From Lithodes maja (taxonomy: Eukaryota; Arthropoda; Malacostraca; Decapoda; Lithodidae): a DNA stretch of 64,000 nucleotides. The position numbers were made by a program, and so were the translations under genes. Numbering within the stretch: position 1 is the stretch's first letter; each line of letters begins with the position of its first letter. Shown in pieces: positions 11,801-21,805 of the stretch. The notes beneath the pieces were generated by a model. The model searched no databases. It saw only the letters and a program-made list of their open reading frames with translations, and had not been told where the DNA came from. The stretch is taken from contig JBAKBP010000197.1 in the NCBI GenBank assembly GCA_037953745.1, positions 30,001-94,000 on the forward strand, in the 5' to 3' direction.

Positions 11801-12655
11801 TGCACAGTCAACAGTGACGACGTTGGAGGGTAATTTTTTTTGCTCAGCGCCGCGTACATTTAATATGAGCGTACTTACGTATTTGTTTCCTCAATTGTGG
11901 TTAGAGCGTAGTTTTATTTCGCGTAGATAAATTGCGCGTAATTTGAGGGTTCACTGTACTACATATCGGATACCTAAATGAGAAAGCAAACTATTCGATG
12001 AATGACACTCAGTTTAAGAATGTAAACAGAGAAACCCATCTGGGAGTAACAATATCGAGTAACCTAAAACCAAGTCAACAATGTTCAGAAGTTGTTAAGA
12101 AGGCAAACAAAATAATTGGCTTTATAGGCAGGTCATTTGAGCATAAATCCAAAGACGTTATCCTAACCCTTTACAATTCCTTAGTCCGCCCTCTTCTGGA
12201 ATACTGCGTTCAATGCTGGTGGCCTTATTACCAAAAAGACATAAACAAGCTAGAACGAGTGAGTTCAACGTAGAGTTACCAAAATGATACCTAGCCTAAA
12301 GAACAAACCATACGAAGAGCGTCTTAGAGAATTAAATCTATTTCGTTTAACCCAGCGCAGATTAAGAGGTGACTTAATTCAAGTGTTCAAAATCATCAAA
12401 GGCATCGACAATAGGAACTGTAGTAAGTACTTCACTATCGACCAATCTAATTACACGCGGGGAAACGGTTGCAAAATTATTGGTAAATCTTTTAACTCAC
12501 ACGAATCTAAGAATTTCTTCTTCAATCGAGTTGTCAACTTGTGGAATGGGCTTCCCCGAGACGTTATAGACTGCAGCACCGTTGATTCATTTAAACTCCG
12601 CCTAGACAAATATCTCGCATCAAACCCGCAACTGACTGCGTTTGTAAATGAATAA
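8886..12655 (+). pseudogene. CR1 ORF2 (endonuclease-RT), copy 1, broken
   Basis: An APE-type endonuclease (ITEF, where other copies have ITESWLN; GDFNLP; SDHRTI) is followed by RT motifs YRPISLTS, GFRKTRS, YLDFQK, VPQGSVLGP and the active-site region, which reads FADNTKIA instead of FADDTKIA. The C-terminal CR1 domain ends in TAFVNE at 12655. There are several frameshifts and stops (for example at 9077, 9558, 10096, 10341 and 10713), plus a MITE at 11087-11956. Losing one catalytic Asp (D to N) is enough to inactivate this RT. Confidence 0.9.
11087..11956. mobile_element. TA-flanked MITE, pogo/Tigger-like
   Basis: Inserted in CR1 ORF2. Removing it and one TA restores the sequence of the other copies exactly at the junction. 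The termini are inverted repeats starting CAGTGAACCCTCAAA at both ends, with TA duplications at 11085-11086 and 11957-11958. TA duplication plus CAGTGAACC ends fit the Tc1/mariner superfamily, pogo/Tigger branch (family knowledge). It encodes no transposase. The subterminal regions are rich in CGCGTA motifs. Confidence 0.85.
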
Positions 12656-12885
12656 CTTTATTTTATCCTCCCCTCAGTTACTAACCCATATGTCCCCTAC
12701 TAACTTCCTAGTCCTGCCACGGACATTAGTTCCAGGGCAGTAGTTCCCTTTCCAATGTTCCCTTACCCACTCTAAACCACTGTTTGGACACTTGATCCTC
12801 AGTGTTTTGGAGGACAAGCAGCCTAGAAGGGTCACTCTGCCTGTTGTTGCTTGATTTCCTTTGTACTCCTTTGTACCTTTGTACT
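12656..12885 (+). other. CR1 3' UTR and terminal short repeats, copy 1
   Basis: A 230-bp 3' UTR closely conserved among all CR1 copies in the window, ending ...TTGATTTCCTTTGTACTCC and two more partial repeats. Such tails are the likely recognition site for the CR1 RT. Confidence 0.8.
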
Positions 12886-13007
12886 AAGGCTATTGAGTTA
12901 TAGTAATTATATAATTGAATCTACAATGAGATCAATGCATATAAAAAGTCTATCAATTATTCTTTTATCTCATCACGTATTGTTTCTTACATTGCTTTCC
13001 CCTTTAA

Positions 13008-13188
13008 ACCCTTCTCTACCGGTGACGTCTTTTGCATTTTATTCTAGCTATATTCAGACGATTTTGTGCAGTTTCGAAAGATCTGTGGTAGTAAAACGGG
13101 TTAAGTGAGATAGTTCAAAGCTTGTTAATTGCTGGAGACCTTTTTCAAACTGAATAAAAGCGTCTAATAGTAGCTGGAACTGAAGGGG
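13008..13188. mobile_element. TTAA-flanked MITE, piggyBac-like (181 bp)
   Basis: Flanked by TTAA at 13004-13007 and 13189-13192, with ends ACCCTTCTCTACCGG and, reversed, CCCCTTCAGTTCC. The interior is similar to the element at 16617-16824 (ACCGGTGAC..., CAG..AGACGATTTTG...CAGTTT). TTAA duplications with CCCTT ends are characteristic of piggyBac-superfamily elements. No coding capacity. Confidence 0.65.
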
Positions 13189-13202
13189 TTAAACCTTACC
13201 AT

Positions 13203-13665
13203 CAGATTATTCTTCCTTCTTACTTCCTCCCTCCTTTTATCCCCCTCTCCTCCCCACTGTCTCTGCTCTTTCTTACCTCCCTCCCTCCTCCTCTCCCCTC
13301 CCTCCAAACCTTTCCTTCCTCCCCCCCCCCCCTTCTCCCTCCTTTCCACACCCTCTCCTTCCTCCCTCCCCCCTCCTCTCCTCTCCTTCCTCCCTCTTTC
13401 CCTCCCCATCTCCTCTCCTTTCTTCCCCCTTTCCTCCCCCTCTCCTCTCCTTCCTCCCTCTCCCTTTCTCTCCTCTTTCCTCCCTCCCTCCTCCTCTCTT
13501 CCCTTCCCTCCCTCTTACCCTCCTACTATCTTCCCTCCCCTCCCTCTTACCCTCCCCATCTCCTTCCTCCCTCCTTTCCTCCCTCCTCTCCTTTCTCCCT
13601 CGCTCCTTCCCTCTCCCCTTCCTCCCTCCTAACCTCCCCCTCTCCTCTCCCCCTCCCTCTGTTCT
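13203..13665. repeat. Pyrimidine-rich tract, about 460 bp
   Basis: Almost pure C/T on the plus strand (CCTCCCTCC and CTCCTTCCTCCCTC variants). Long reading frames here are compositional. Mirror-like homopyrimidine tracts can form triplex DNA. Confidence 0.9.
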
Positions 13666-13744
13666 CTTTATCTTAGAAATATTAAAGATTTGTTATCGGG
13701 ATTTCTTTCCGAATAATCTCCATCAATAAAACCAGGTAAAGATT

Positions 13745-13895
13745 GAGGTGAGAGGAAGCGGCAGACTAAACCGAAGAGAAAGAGGAAGAAAAGGATAAAT
13801 GAGCTAAATGGACAGAAAAAGGAATATCAAGTAAAATAAGAAAGGAGTGAATATAGGAAAGAAGAAAAATCCAAAGAAGAAAACCGGAGAATAAG

Positions 13896-13984
<89 letters not shown>

Positions 13985-14115
13985 AGGGAGAACAGGAGAT
14001 TAAGAAAAAGGAGTAAGAAAAATAAGACAAATAAAAAAGAGAAAATACAGAAGACAACGACGACGAAGAAGAAGAATGAAAAGAAAAAGAAGAAGACGAA
14101 CAATTCAATCTTAAT
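13745..14115. repeat. Purine-rich tract with (GA)n
   Basis: GA/AAG-rich on the plus strand, with a pure (GA)n run at about 13898-13981. It lies close to the preceding pyrimidine tract on the same strand. 14116-14385 is AT-rich unassigned sequence ending in a C-run near 14323. Confidence 0.9.
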
Positions 14116-14389
14116 GGGGCTAAACATGAGGGAGAAGGGTGTTCACAAAACGCATAAAACAGTCCATAAGAATAGTACTCTAAGATAAATATACTTTCCT
14201 CAATGTTTCTCAATATAATCAACATAAAAAACAAATCCCCCACTACAAAAATACCCTAACAATCTCTCTCCTTCCACATTTATAACCTCTCTCCAATCTC
14301 TCCCTACAGCCCTTTCATCGTCCCCCCCCCCCCCCACACTTCTGCCGTCGGTACTGAGACATTTCGTTTCCTGACCAAATCGCTGCCGA

Positions 14390-14715
14390 GTAGTTTATGA
14401 CGGATACTTAAGGGGGAGGAAGTCGTTTTTTCTCCCAAAGGTATATTCCCATTAGCTTTTGACATTTTAAAACGTTCGCTCCATTAGTTTGGCGATTATA
14501 AGACCTTTCGCCGCCATTTTCTGCCAATATAAAGACCTTTCGTGCCATTTAGGTGTAGATTTTTTACTTGCAAGCGATAGCAAGCCCTGTTATTCTAGGA
14601 TGGACCGGCCTCCCAACACTAAACACCTCCCAATGAAATTAATGAAAGCATGTGATCCTCCCGGGATTCGAACCTGGGTTACCACATACAGATCTTATAC
14701 ACTCTAACCATTACA
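14390..14715 (+). repeat. Dispersed repeat with tRNA-like end, copy 1
   Basis: Related to 16880-17060 and 24855-25085: shared blocks 'CCATTAGT...GGCGAT.ATAAGAC', 'CCATTTAGGTGT.GATT' and 'GCGATAGCAAGCC'. On the minus strand 14655-14715 has a tRNA-like segment with a B box (GGTTCGAATCC) and an A-box-like GGTTAGAGTG. It is probably an old SINE-type family. The three copies are diverged. Confidence 0.55.
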
Positions 14716-15049
14716 CATTCAAGACAGTTAAAGGTTAAGTACATGGCTACGATTTTATATCCATTTATCGAATACTGGATATCAATCTAATCATGTACTC
14801 AGACCCAACTGCATACTGAATAAAACAGACGATAAACAAATTAACTTCCAATATATAACCATTTCAACGGCATCTACATTTGTTTGTCTATTTTCAACAA
14901 ATATTTAATTATTGTAGGGTAATAAGAATATAATTATTAGGTTAGGTTAGGATTTACTTAGTTATGTTTGGTTAGTTACGGTATGTAACATTATGTAGTG
15001 ATTTCTGTGTAGTAAGTAGCGGAGTGGTCAGGTGGCGAAAAGTCTACCA
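14716..15049. other. AT-rich unassigned stretch
   Basis: No gene seen. It contains GGTTAGGTTAGG near 14940, too short to be telomeric. Confidence 0.5.
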
Positions 15050-16262
15050 TACCCTATCTCTCTCTCTCTCTCTCCTATAATACCTCTTCACAAGCTTACT
15101 ATAAATCTGAAACCTCTAATGACTCTCTCTCTCTCCTATAATACCTCTTTCCAAGCCTACTATAAATCTGAAACCTCTAATGACTCTCTCTCTCTCCTAT
15201 AATACCTCTTTCCAAGCCTACTATAAATCTGAAACCTCTAATGACTCTCTCTCTCTCGCCTATAATACCTCTTTCCAAGCCTACTATAAATCTGAAACCT
15301 CTAATGACTCTCTCTCTCGCCTATAATACCTCTTTCCAAGCCTACTATAAATCTGAAACCTCTAATGACTCTCTCTCTCTCCTATAATACCTCTTCACAA
15401 GCCTACTATAAATCTGAAACCTCTAATGACTCTCTCTCTCTCCTATAATACCTCTTCACAAGCCTACTATAAATCTGAAACCTCTAATGACTCTCTCTCT
15501 CTCCTATAATACCTCTTCACAAGCTTACTATAAATCTGAAACCTCTAATGACTCTCTCTCTCTCCTATAATACCTCTTCACAAGCCTACTATAAATCTGA
15601 AACCTCTAATGACTCTCTCTCTCTCCTATAATACCTCTTTCCAAGCCTACTATAAATCTGAAACCTCTAATGACTCTCTCTCTCTCGCCTATAATACCTC
15701 TTTCCAAGCCTACTATAAATCTGAAACCTCTAATGACTCTCTCTCTCGCCTATAATACCTCTTTCCAAGCCTACTATAAATCTGAAACCTCTAATGACTC
15801 TCTCTCTCTCCTATAATACCTCTTTCCAAGCTTACTATAAATCTGAAACCTCTAATGACTCTCTCTCTCTCCTATAATACCTCTTCACAAGCTTACTATA
15901 AATCTGAAACCTCTAATGACTCTCTCTCTCTCCTATAATACCTCTTCACAAGCCTACTATAAATCTGAAACCTCTAATGACTCTCTCTCTCTCCTATAAT
16001 ACCTCTTCACAAGCCTACTATAAATCTGAAACCTCTAATGACTCTCTTAACTCACTCATTCTCTCTCTCTCTCTCTCTCGCCTATAATACCTCTTCACAA
16101 GCTTACTATAAATCTGAAACCTCTATTGCCTCTCTCTCTTTCTCTCTCTCTCGCCTATAATACCTCTTTACAAGCCTACTATAAATCTGAAACCTCTAGT
16201 CACTAGTGGCTCTCTCTCTCTCTATCGCCTATAATACTTGTCACAAGCCTACTATATATCTG
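15050..16262. repeat. About 59-bp minisatellite, roughly 20 units
   Basis: Unit: a (CT)n head, then CCTATAATACCTCTT, CAAGCCTACTATAAATCTG and AAACCTCTAATGA. Variants (TTTCC versus TCACA; CCTAC versus CTTAC; CTCC versus CGCC) recur in blocks. The units near 15245-15365 repeat in the same order near 15660-15790, showing a higher-order repeat. The last three units are degenerate. Confidence 0.92.
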
Positions 16263-16269
16263 ACAACTC

Positions 16270-16272
<3 letters not shown>

Positions 16273-16335
<63 letters not shown>
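16273..16335. repeat. (CT)n microsatellite
   Basis: Pure CT run directly after the minisatellite. 16336-16612 that follows is AT-rich with no gene seen. Confidence 0.9.
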
Positions 16336-16337
<2 letters not shown>

Positions 16338-16616
16338 ATAACTATACAGCCATTTGAGTCTGTATCGAACCCAAGCGATATAATTTAATGCCGTGTAGGA
16401 TTCCAAAGCTTAACCCAGTCTGTATATTTTGAGAATGCATTAATTCATTCTCTTTTGGCTATCAATACATCATTTTAGTCAGTTGTGGATGGCTATATGT
16501 GAATTAATTGCTCAAATCAGACTTTGTTTGATTCCAGTTGAACCTTAGAGACCATTCCTAAGCTGAATAAAGTATGTATAATGTTAACTACAATATAATT
16601 TTATAAAGTGTCTTAA

Positions 16617-16824
16617 CCCCTTCAGTACCGGTGACATCCTTTTCATTATAATCTGGCAACTACGAGACAGTTTTATTCAGTTTAGGAAGGATGTCTAACC
16701 GTTAAAAGATTACAGACTATATCTTAATTCATCCTTTTAGCTACCATATACAATTCTCAAGCTTCATAGAATCGTCTAAATGTAACTGAAATAAAACAAA
16801 AAAGTCCCGGCGGCACTGCAAGGG
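16617..16824. mobile_element. TTAA-flanked MITE, piggyBac-like (208 bp)
   Basis: TTAA at 16613-16616 and 16825-16828. Ends CCCCTTCAGTACCGG and, reversed, CCCTTGCAGTGCCG form inverted repeats. Same family as 13008-13188. No coding capacity. A further CCCTTTTTGGGCCG end preceded by TTAA near 16855 may be a remnant of another copy. Confidence 0.75.
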
Positions 16825-16879
16825 TTAATATTGAAAGGGTTAAGATGTTCACTTTAACCCTTTTTGGGCCGTGGGGGGT

Positions 16880-17060
16880 CTGTTTCGGATCTCCCTGCTT
16901 TGCTCCTTTAGTTAGGAGATCTTAAGACTTTCACCCCATTAGTCTGGCGATAATAAGACGATTCACCCTCTTCATATGTCGATTTTTTTTCCTGGGCGAG
17001 CGATAGCGAACCTGTAACTTGGATATCGGCCTTCCGACATTTTGTTATCGACGTGTGCCC
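16880..17060 (+). repeat. Dispersed repeat, copy 2
   Basis: Diverged copy of the family at 14390: 'CCCCATTAGTCTGGCGATAA', 'AAGACGATTC', 'GCGATAGCGAACCTGT', 'CGGCCTTCCGAC'. The tRNA-like end is not recognisable here. Confidence 0.5.
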
Positions 17061-17711
17061 AAATTTAGCTTGAAAGGGTCAGGATAGGCATTGCTTAGTT
17101 TGAATGATTTTTTAAAACCTAGGGAACAAACTAAAATATATTGCTAGAAAACGGCAAAGCAACCAAAATCATCAAGAATAATCATAGAATATATAATAAC
17201 CCGTAAAAGGTTCGGATCAGATAATGTTAATGGTTCAAATGTACATATGGGCGTAACCCTACTATGGCTTGCGACTGTACATAAACTTTACATATTTCTA
17301 GTGACGTATTATGTAGAGCGGAAGGTGAAGGTTGGAATGTGGGTCTGGGCGGGTGTTGTTGATTCATTTATTATTAAGATGGGCTAGCACCTTCCCTATC
17401 TGACCTGAACTATCACCTTACATTATTGTGTGTGTGTGTGTGTGTGTGTGTAATTCACCGATTCACCGAACTTGTTTGTCAAGGGGATGCCACGCAATGC
17501 GAGCTGCAGCTCATTATTATCGAGCCTCCTTAACTGGGAATGTAGTGAGTGAAGTGCATGCCATGTGTTCGTGTATCGTTGGCTGTGGATGTGAGTGTAG
17601 TCTGTAATCAGTCAATTGGCGATATCTGAAATCGAAGGCTTGGGTTGATCTGTACGGTACCAGCCTCACCCGAAGGCTTAGGTTGATCTATACGATACCC
17701 TTCTCACCTTG
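17061..17711. other. Unassigned stretch with (TG)n
   Basis: No gene seen. A (TG)n run lies at about 17428-17452. 17460-17700 is of balanced composition with no convincing exon. Confidence 0.5.
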
Positions 17712-17714
17712 TAA

Positions 17715-18405
17715 AGGTCGTTGCACACTGACACAACAGCCCCTTCAAGACTGGCACGAACACCCACGACACATACAAATCCTGTGACTTGCCGAATTTA
17801 CTATAGATCGCGGCGAAAATGGCTGGCATCGTTAGAGTTGTATCTCTACCATATCTCTTCCGCACGACTTGATAAGACTCTAGCGATGCCGATACGGTGG
17901 AGAAACGATTGCTAAGAAGAAGATAGGAAAAGTCGTGGGAAGGGTACACGACTAGTCCACAGAAAAGATACGACCCAAAAGACTGCGATACAACTCAGAA
18001 GAATCGTATCGACGCCGTATCGACGCCGTGAGACGCACGGTTGCCAACTTTCCACACGGAAGAGATACGGTTCGCACGGCAGACTTACGCACCAGACGAC
18101 ATTGATACGGGCCATACAGGTTTGATACAAACCTTACGTCTTTGATACGGACCACATGATTGTGATACGGCGAGTTCGTGATGGAGACCAGACTCAGATG
18201 ATTTTTTACAGTTGCCGGGGGATTCCCACGATGTTTTGAACAGCTCAAAATCTCGTATCGACCCCCGATACGTTGCTTGGACCGTGAGAGTCACCCACGG
18301 CTAATTCCCGATATCCACGATTATGTTGCCGATTCGCCGTATCAGGCTCAAATTTCTAGTCGGGAACTCGCCTGGAGGGGCTTTTGTGTCAGTGTGCAGC
18401 AACCT
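17715..18405. mobile_element. Harbinger-like non-autonomous element (691 bp)
   Basis: Ends are about 30-bp inverted repeats beginning AGGTCGTTGCACACTGACAC (left) and AGGTTGCTGCACACTGACAC (right, reversed). The left flank is TAA, the right TAG, close to the 3-bp TWA duplication of PIF/Harbinger. The interior is full of GATACGG/CGTATCG words in both orientations. No transposase frame. Confidence 0.72.
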
Positions 18406-18519
18406 TAGCAGACCACCAACCACCAGAGGGGATGTCATAACTTCGTCCACTTATACCAGATTCCTGTTTATAGTGCTAGGTGAACAGAGGCTACACCGTT
18501 AGGAGACTTGCCCAAATGT

Positions 18520-18600
18520 CTCTTCCCCGCCTGAGGACTCGAATCCGGGACCTTCTAGTTGTGAGCCAGACGTGCTATCCGTTACGCCGCTGAGAGTACA
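18520..18600 (-). repeat. tRNA-like sequence (pseudogene or SINE head)
   Basis: On the minus strand GGCGTAACGGATAGCACG, an anticodon-arm-like hairpin (TCTGG / CTAGA) and CCGGATTCGAGTCC resemble a tRNA. The T-arm does not pair properly, so I do not call a functional tRNA. Confidence 0.45.
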
Positions 18601-19190
18601 CGTAACTGTAACTCGTTCTCGTTGTCAAATCAATCCTATAGATGTATATTGGATTTAATGAACGATTATATTTGATGCATAACAACACATTAGTTTAACT
18701 TTCTATTATTTATTAATTTACTTTCTATTCCTTCCCAATGTTCTACACTTAAAGATTCATATGAAATTACTTACATCATTATTACATTACATTATTATCA
18801 TTCACATTATTTCCAAATTATCTGAACCTCTCCTCTCTTCCAAGCAACCAGCACCCTTCACCTCCCCTTCTCTCACTTTTCCCGTTATTATCCCGTTATA
18901 TACACAGTTGAGGGGCGACCATAGTAGCTCCCTGGGGGGGAGGGGGGGAGGGGGGGGGTATTGTTGTGGAAGATACCTGGCTTATTAGATTACGGTTACA
19001 CTACTTTACTCTTTTATTTCAATTATAGTATTTATTTATTATCATCTCTCGGTAACATATCCTATGAGACTTGAACCACATTCGACAAGTGGCTCATTCT
19101 TGCATCCCTATACGCATTGTGTTCACTGTATGTCCATCTTAATTTCTGAATCTGTTCTGCTTCTCTAGTTTTTCCTCTTCACTTATCCCT
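18601..19190. other. Unassigned AT-rich stretch with a G-rich run
   Basis: No gene seen. 18931-18958 carries three consecutive runs of 7-9 G separated by single A, a possible G-quadruplex on the plus strand. Confidence 0.5.
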
Positions 19191-19193
19191 AAT

Positions 19194-19286
19194 AACCTAC
19201 TTCAGCAGGAAACTTGGCCCCATTAATAGTGTGTTCGGAGCCCTAGCCATTCACGTCCCTGAAGTGTATGTAGAGGTCATCGAATA

Positions 19287-19287
<1 letters not shown>
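19194..19287 (-). pseudogene. Partial copy 1 of CA-related exon
   Basis: On the minus strand this reads FDDLYIHFRDVNG, a stop, then GSEHTINGAKFPAE followed by GTAGGT, matching the 3' half of the exon at 21222-21403 including its splice donor. It is cut off on its 5' side by a (GTT)n/(AAC)n microsatellite (19289-19318). The TAG replaces the Lys codon of the full exon. Confidence 0.7.
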
Positions 19288-19319
<32 letters not shown>

Positions 19320-19373
19320 ATTCAGTTTTTGTTTTACCCATTAATAATATCTATAGACTTCTTTTCTCCTCAC

Positions 19374-19462
19374 ACCTACCTCAGCAGGAAAGTTAGCCCC
19401 GTTAATAGTGTGTTCGGAGCCCTAGTCATTTATGTCCCCGAGGTGAATATAGAGGTCCTCGA

Positions 19463-19465
<3 letters not shown>
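19374..19465 (-). pseudogene. Partial copy 2 of CA-related exon
   Basis: The minus strand reads FEDLYIHLGDIND, a stop, then GSEHTINGANFPAE and a GTAGGT donor. Its 5' side abuts the (GT)n/(CA)n run at 19468-19506. It preserves the ten bases missing from the exon at 21222-21403 but has a TAG where that exon has AAG. Confidence 0.72.
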
Positions 19466-19509
<44 letters not shown>

Positions 19510-19519
19510 TGTTTGTTTG

Positions 19520-21101
19520 TACAAAGGAGTACATAGGAAATCAAGCAACAACAGATCTAGTGACCCTTCTAGGTTGCTTGTCCTCCAAAACACTGAGGAT
19601 CAAGTGTCCAAACAGTGGTTTAGAGTGGGTAAGGGAACATTGGAAAGGGAATTACTGCCCTGTAACTAATGTCCGTGGCAGGATTAGGAAGTTAGTAGGG
19701 GACAGATGGGTTAGTAACTGAGGGGGGGATAAAATAAAGTTTTTCATTTACAAACGCAGTCAGTCGCGGGTTTGATGCGAGATATTTGTCTAGGCGGTGT
19801 TTAAATGAATCAACGGTGATGCAGTCTATAACGTTTCGGGGAAGCCCATTCCACAAGTTGACAACTCGATTGAAGAAGAAATTCTTAGATTCGTGTGAGT
19901 TAAAAGATTTACCAATAATTTTGCAACCGTTTCCCCGCGTGTAATTAGATTGGTCGATAGTGAAGTATTTACTACAGCCTTTGATGATTTTGAACACTTG
20001 AATAAAGTCACCTCTTAATCTGCGCTGGGTTAAAGGAAATAGATTTAATTCTCTAAGACGCTCTTGTATGGTTTGTTCTTTAGGCTAGGTATCATTTTGG
20101 TAACTCTACGTTGAACTCGTTCTAGCTTGTTTATATCTTTCTGGTAATAAGGGCACCAGGATTGAACGCAGTATTCCAGAAGAGGGCGGACTAAGGAATT
20201 GTAAAGGGTTAGGATAACTTCTTTGGATTTATGCTCAAATGACCTGCCTATAAAGCCAATTATATTGTTTGCCTTCTTAACAACTTCTGAACATTGTTGA
20301 CTCGGTTTTAGGTTACTCGATATTGTTACTCCCAGATCGGTTTCTCTGTTTACATTCTTAAGCTGAGTGCCATTCATCGAATAGTTTGCTTTCTCATTTA
20401 GGTATCCGATACGTAGTACTTTACATTTATCCGCATTGAAACTCATTTTTCAAATTTGGGCCCAACATGACAATTTATCTAGATTGTGTTGCATATCGTC
20501 AACTTGTTCTTTTGAGAGTACGCTATTTGCAATTTTTGTATCGTCAGCAAATTTTGAGATTGTACAGGTGAGACCCTCATCTATGTCGTTGATGTAAATT
20601 AGAAAGAGAATTGGACCTAGTACCGAGCCCTGAGGTACCCCGCTACTTACATTGGTCCATTTAGATGCCTTACCGTTTATGACTACTCTTTGCTTTCTGT
20701 CGCTGAGCCAATTTTCTATCCATTTCAACACACCGTCTTATATTCCATGCGCTTTTAGTTTTAGCAGTAAATGTTTGCGGGGAACTTTGTCAAAGGCCTT
20801 TTGAAAATCAAGGTATATAATATCTACAGCTTTACTCTCATCGTAGAGGTTGAGGATATCGTGGAAGAAGTCTAAGAGGTTTGTTAAACAGGAACGTTTT
20901 TTACGAAAGCCGTGTTGAGTATCTTTAAGTATGTTATTTTCCTCTAAGTGATTTACGAGTCTGTCTCGTATTACCGTTTCTAGCATTTTACATACAACTG
21001 AGGTTAAGCTAATTGGACGATAGTTACGGGGTAGGGATTTGCTGCCTTTTTTGAATATCGGTGTTACGTTGGCTAGCTTCCACTGATCAGGCATAGTTCC
21101 A
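19520..21101 (-). mobile_element. CR1 copy 2, 5'-truncated
   Basis: From the TTTGTAC-type 3' tail (19520) through the 3' UTR and about half of ORF2 (RT). It stops abruptly within ORF2 just before the RT block at 21101, where (TG)n begins. It keeps YRPISLTS, FADDTKIA and VPQGSVLGP but has frameshifts (for example near 20060 and 20447), and its ORF2 stop codon is lost. Microsatellites abut both ends. Confidence 0.9.
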
Positions 21102-21111
21102 AAACACATAG

Positions 21112-21113
21112 TT

Positions 21114-21161
<48 letters not shown>

Positions 21162-21195
21162 ATTTATTTATTTATTTATTTATCTATTTATTTGT
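21112..21195. repeat. (TG)n followed by (TTTA)n
   Basis: Compound microsatellite between the truncated CR1 and the CA-related exon. Confidence 0.9.
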
Positions 21196-21221
21196 GTACA
21201 CTATCAATTCACCCAACCTAC

Positions 21222-21403
21222 CTCAGCAGGAAAGTTAGCTCCATTAATAGTGTGTTCGGAGCCCTTATCATTTACGTCCCATAGAGGTCCTGGAATCTGT
21301 ACTTGTAGACCAGGGGGCCTCCCGTTATGTTGGCGTGGTGCTTGGTCCCCTTCTCCACCTTGAAGATCAAACTCTGACCGGTGTTGTGGAGAGTACCGAA
21401 AAT
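21222..21403 (-). pseudogene. Exon of an acatalytic carbonic-anhydrase-related protein
   Basis: On the minus strand a pyrimidine-rich acceptor (TCTCTCATGCTACAG) precedes 182 bp that read IFGTLHNTGQSLIFKV, then HANITGGPLVYKYRFQDLY, and, after a frame change, NDKGSEHTINGANFPAE, ending GAG|GTAGGT, a good splice donor. NTG, NI.GGPL.Y, GSEH..NG and FPAE are hallmarks of alpha-carbonic anhydrases. At the zinc site the partial copies read LYIHLG where active enzymes have HFHWG. The first His is therefore lost, as in CA-related proteins (CA10/CA11 type). A 10-bp deletion after DLY, relative to the two partial copies, shifts the frame. Without it the exon would be 192 bp, phase 0. It may be a decayed exon or a sequencing error in a live one. 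Confidence 0.75.
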
Positions 21404-21514
21404 CTGTAGCATGAGAGACAGAGAAGGGTTAGTGGAAAACAATGAACTAATTGGTTTCTATAACATGAAGAGATTATTGATTAAAAATAATAATAATGAA
21501 AAGTAAATAAATAA

Positions 21515-21577
<63 letters not shown>

Positions 21578-21805
21578 TGTATATATAATAGGAAGGATGT
21601 CAAATTAAAAATTGAGTGAGGGCAGCATATTATTATACGTACTCTGTAGGAAGGAACTGAACAAATTTGAAGTAGGAAAAATGCTTATTAAACAACCAGT
21701 ACGGGAGGAAAACAATGTGAATGGAATATGGAAAAGCCGAAGTGGTACAACAACAAGAGGACAGATTTCCGTTGAATTAGAGAGGAATCAAAGGGAAGAG
21801 AGGGA
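21404..21805. other. Probable intron sequence with (TA)n
   Basis: No gene seen. A (TA)n run lies at about 21521-21577. This would be the intron upstream (minus strand) of the CA-related exon. Confidence 0.45.

Larger units (their letters stand above)
7537..12885 (+). mobile_element. CR1-type non-LTR retrotransposon, copy 1 (plus strand)
   Basis: It starts inside the 5' UTR known from the other copies (CTATCGCCCCTGGAAG), so it is 5'-truncated. It runs through ORF1, ORF2 and a 3' UTR and ends in short direct repeats related to CTTTGTACTC, a CR1-style tail. Both ORFs are broken and an 870-bp MITE interrupts ORF2. It is the only CR1 copy here on the plus strand. Confidence 0.9.

Noticed and set aside
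13804..14243. Reading frames of more than 100 codons rich in Ser, Leu and Phe
   Set aside because: Translations of (GA)n and purine-rich DNA. No domain, and frames are open on composition alone.
14935..14955. GGTTAGGTTAGG as a telomeric (TTAGG) tract
   Set aside because: Only two units. Similar words in the CR1 5' block are also isolated.
15050..16262. Regular repeats as a CRISPR array
   Set aside because: Whole units, not spacers, are repeated and there is no unique spacer sequence. Eukaryotic minisatellite.
18520..18600. Functional tRNA-Val(CAC) gene
   Set aside because: Anticodon arm is plausible but T-arm and acceptor stem do not pair. Kept only as tRNA-like sequence.
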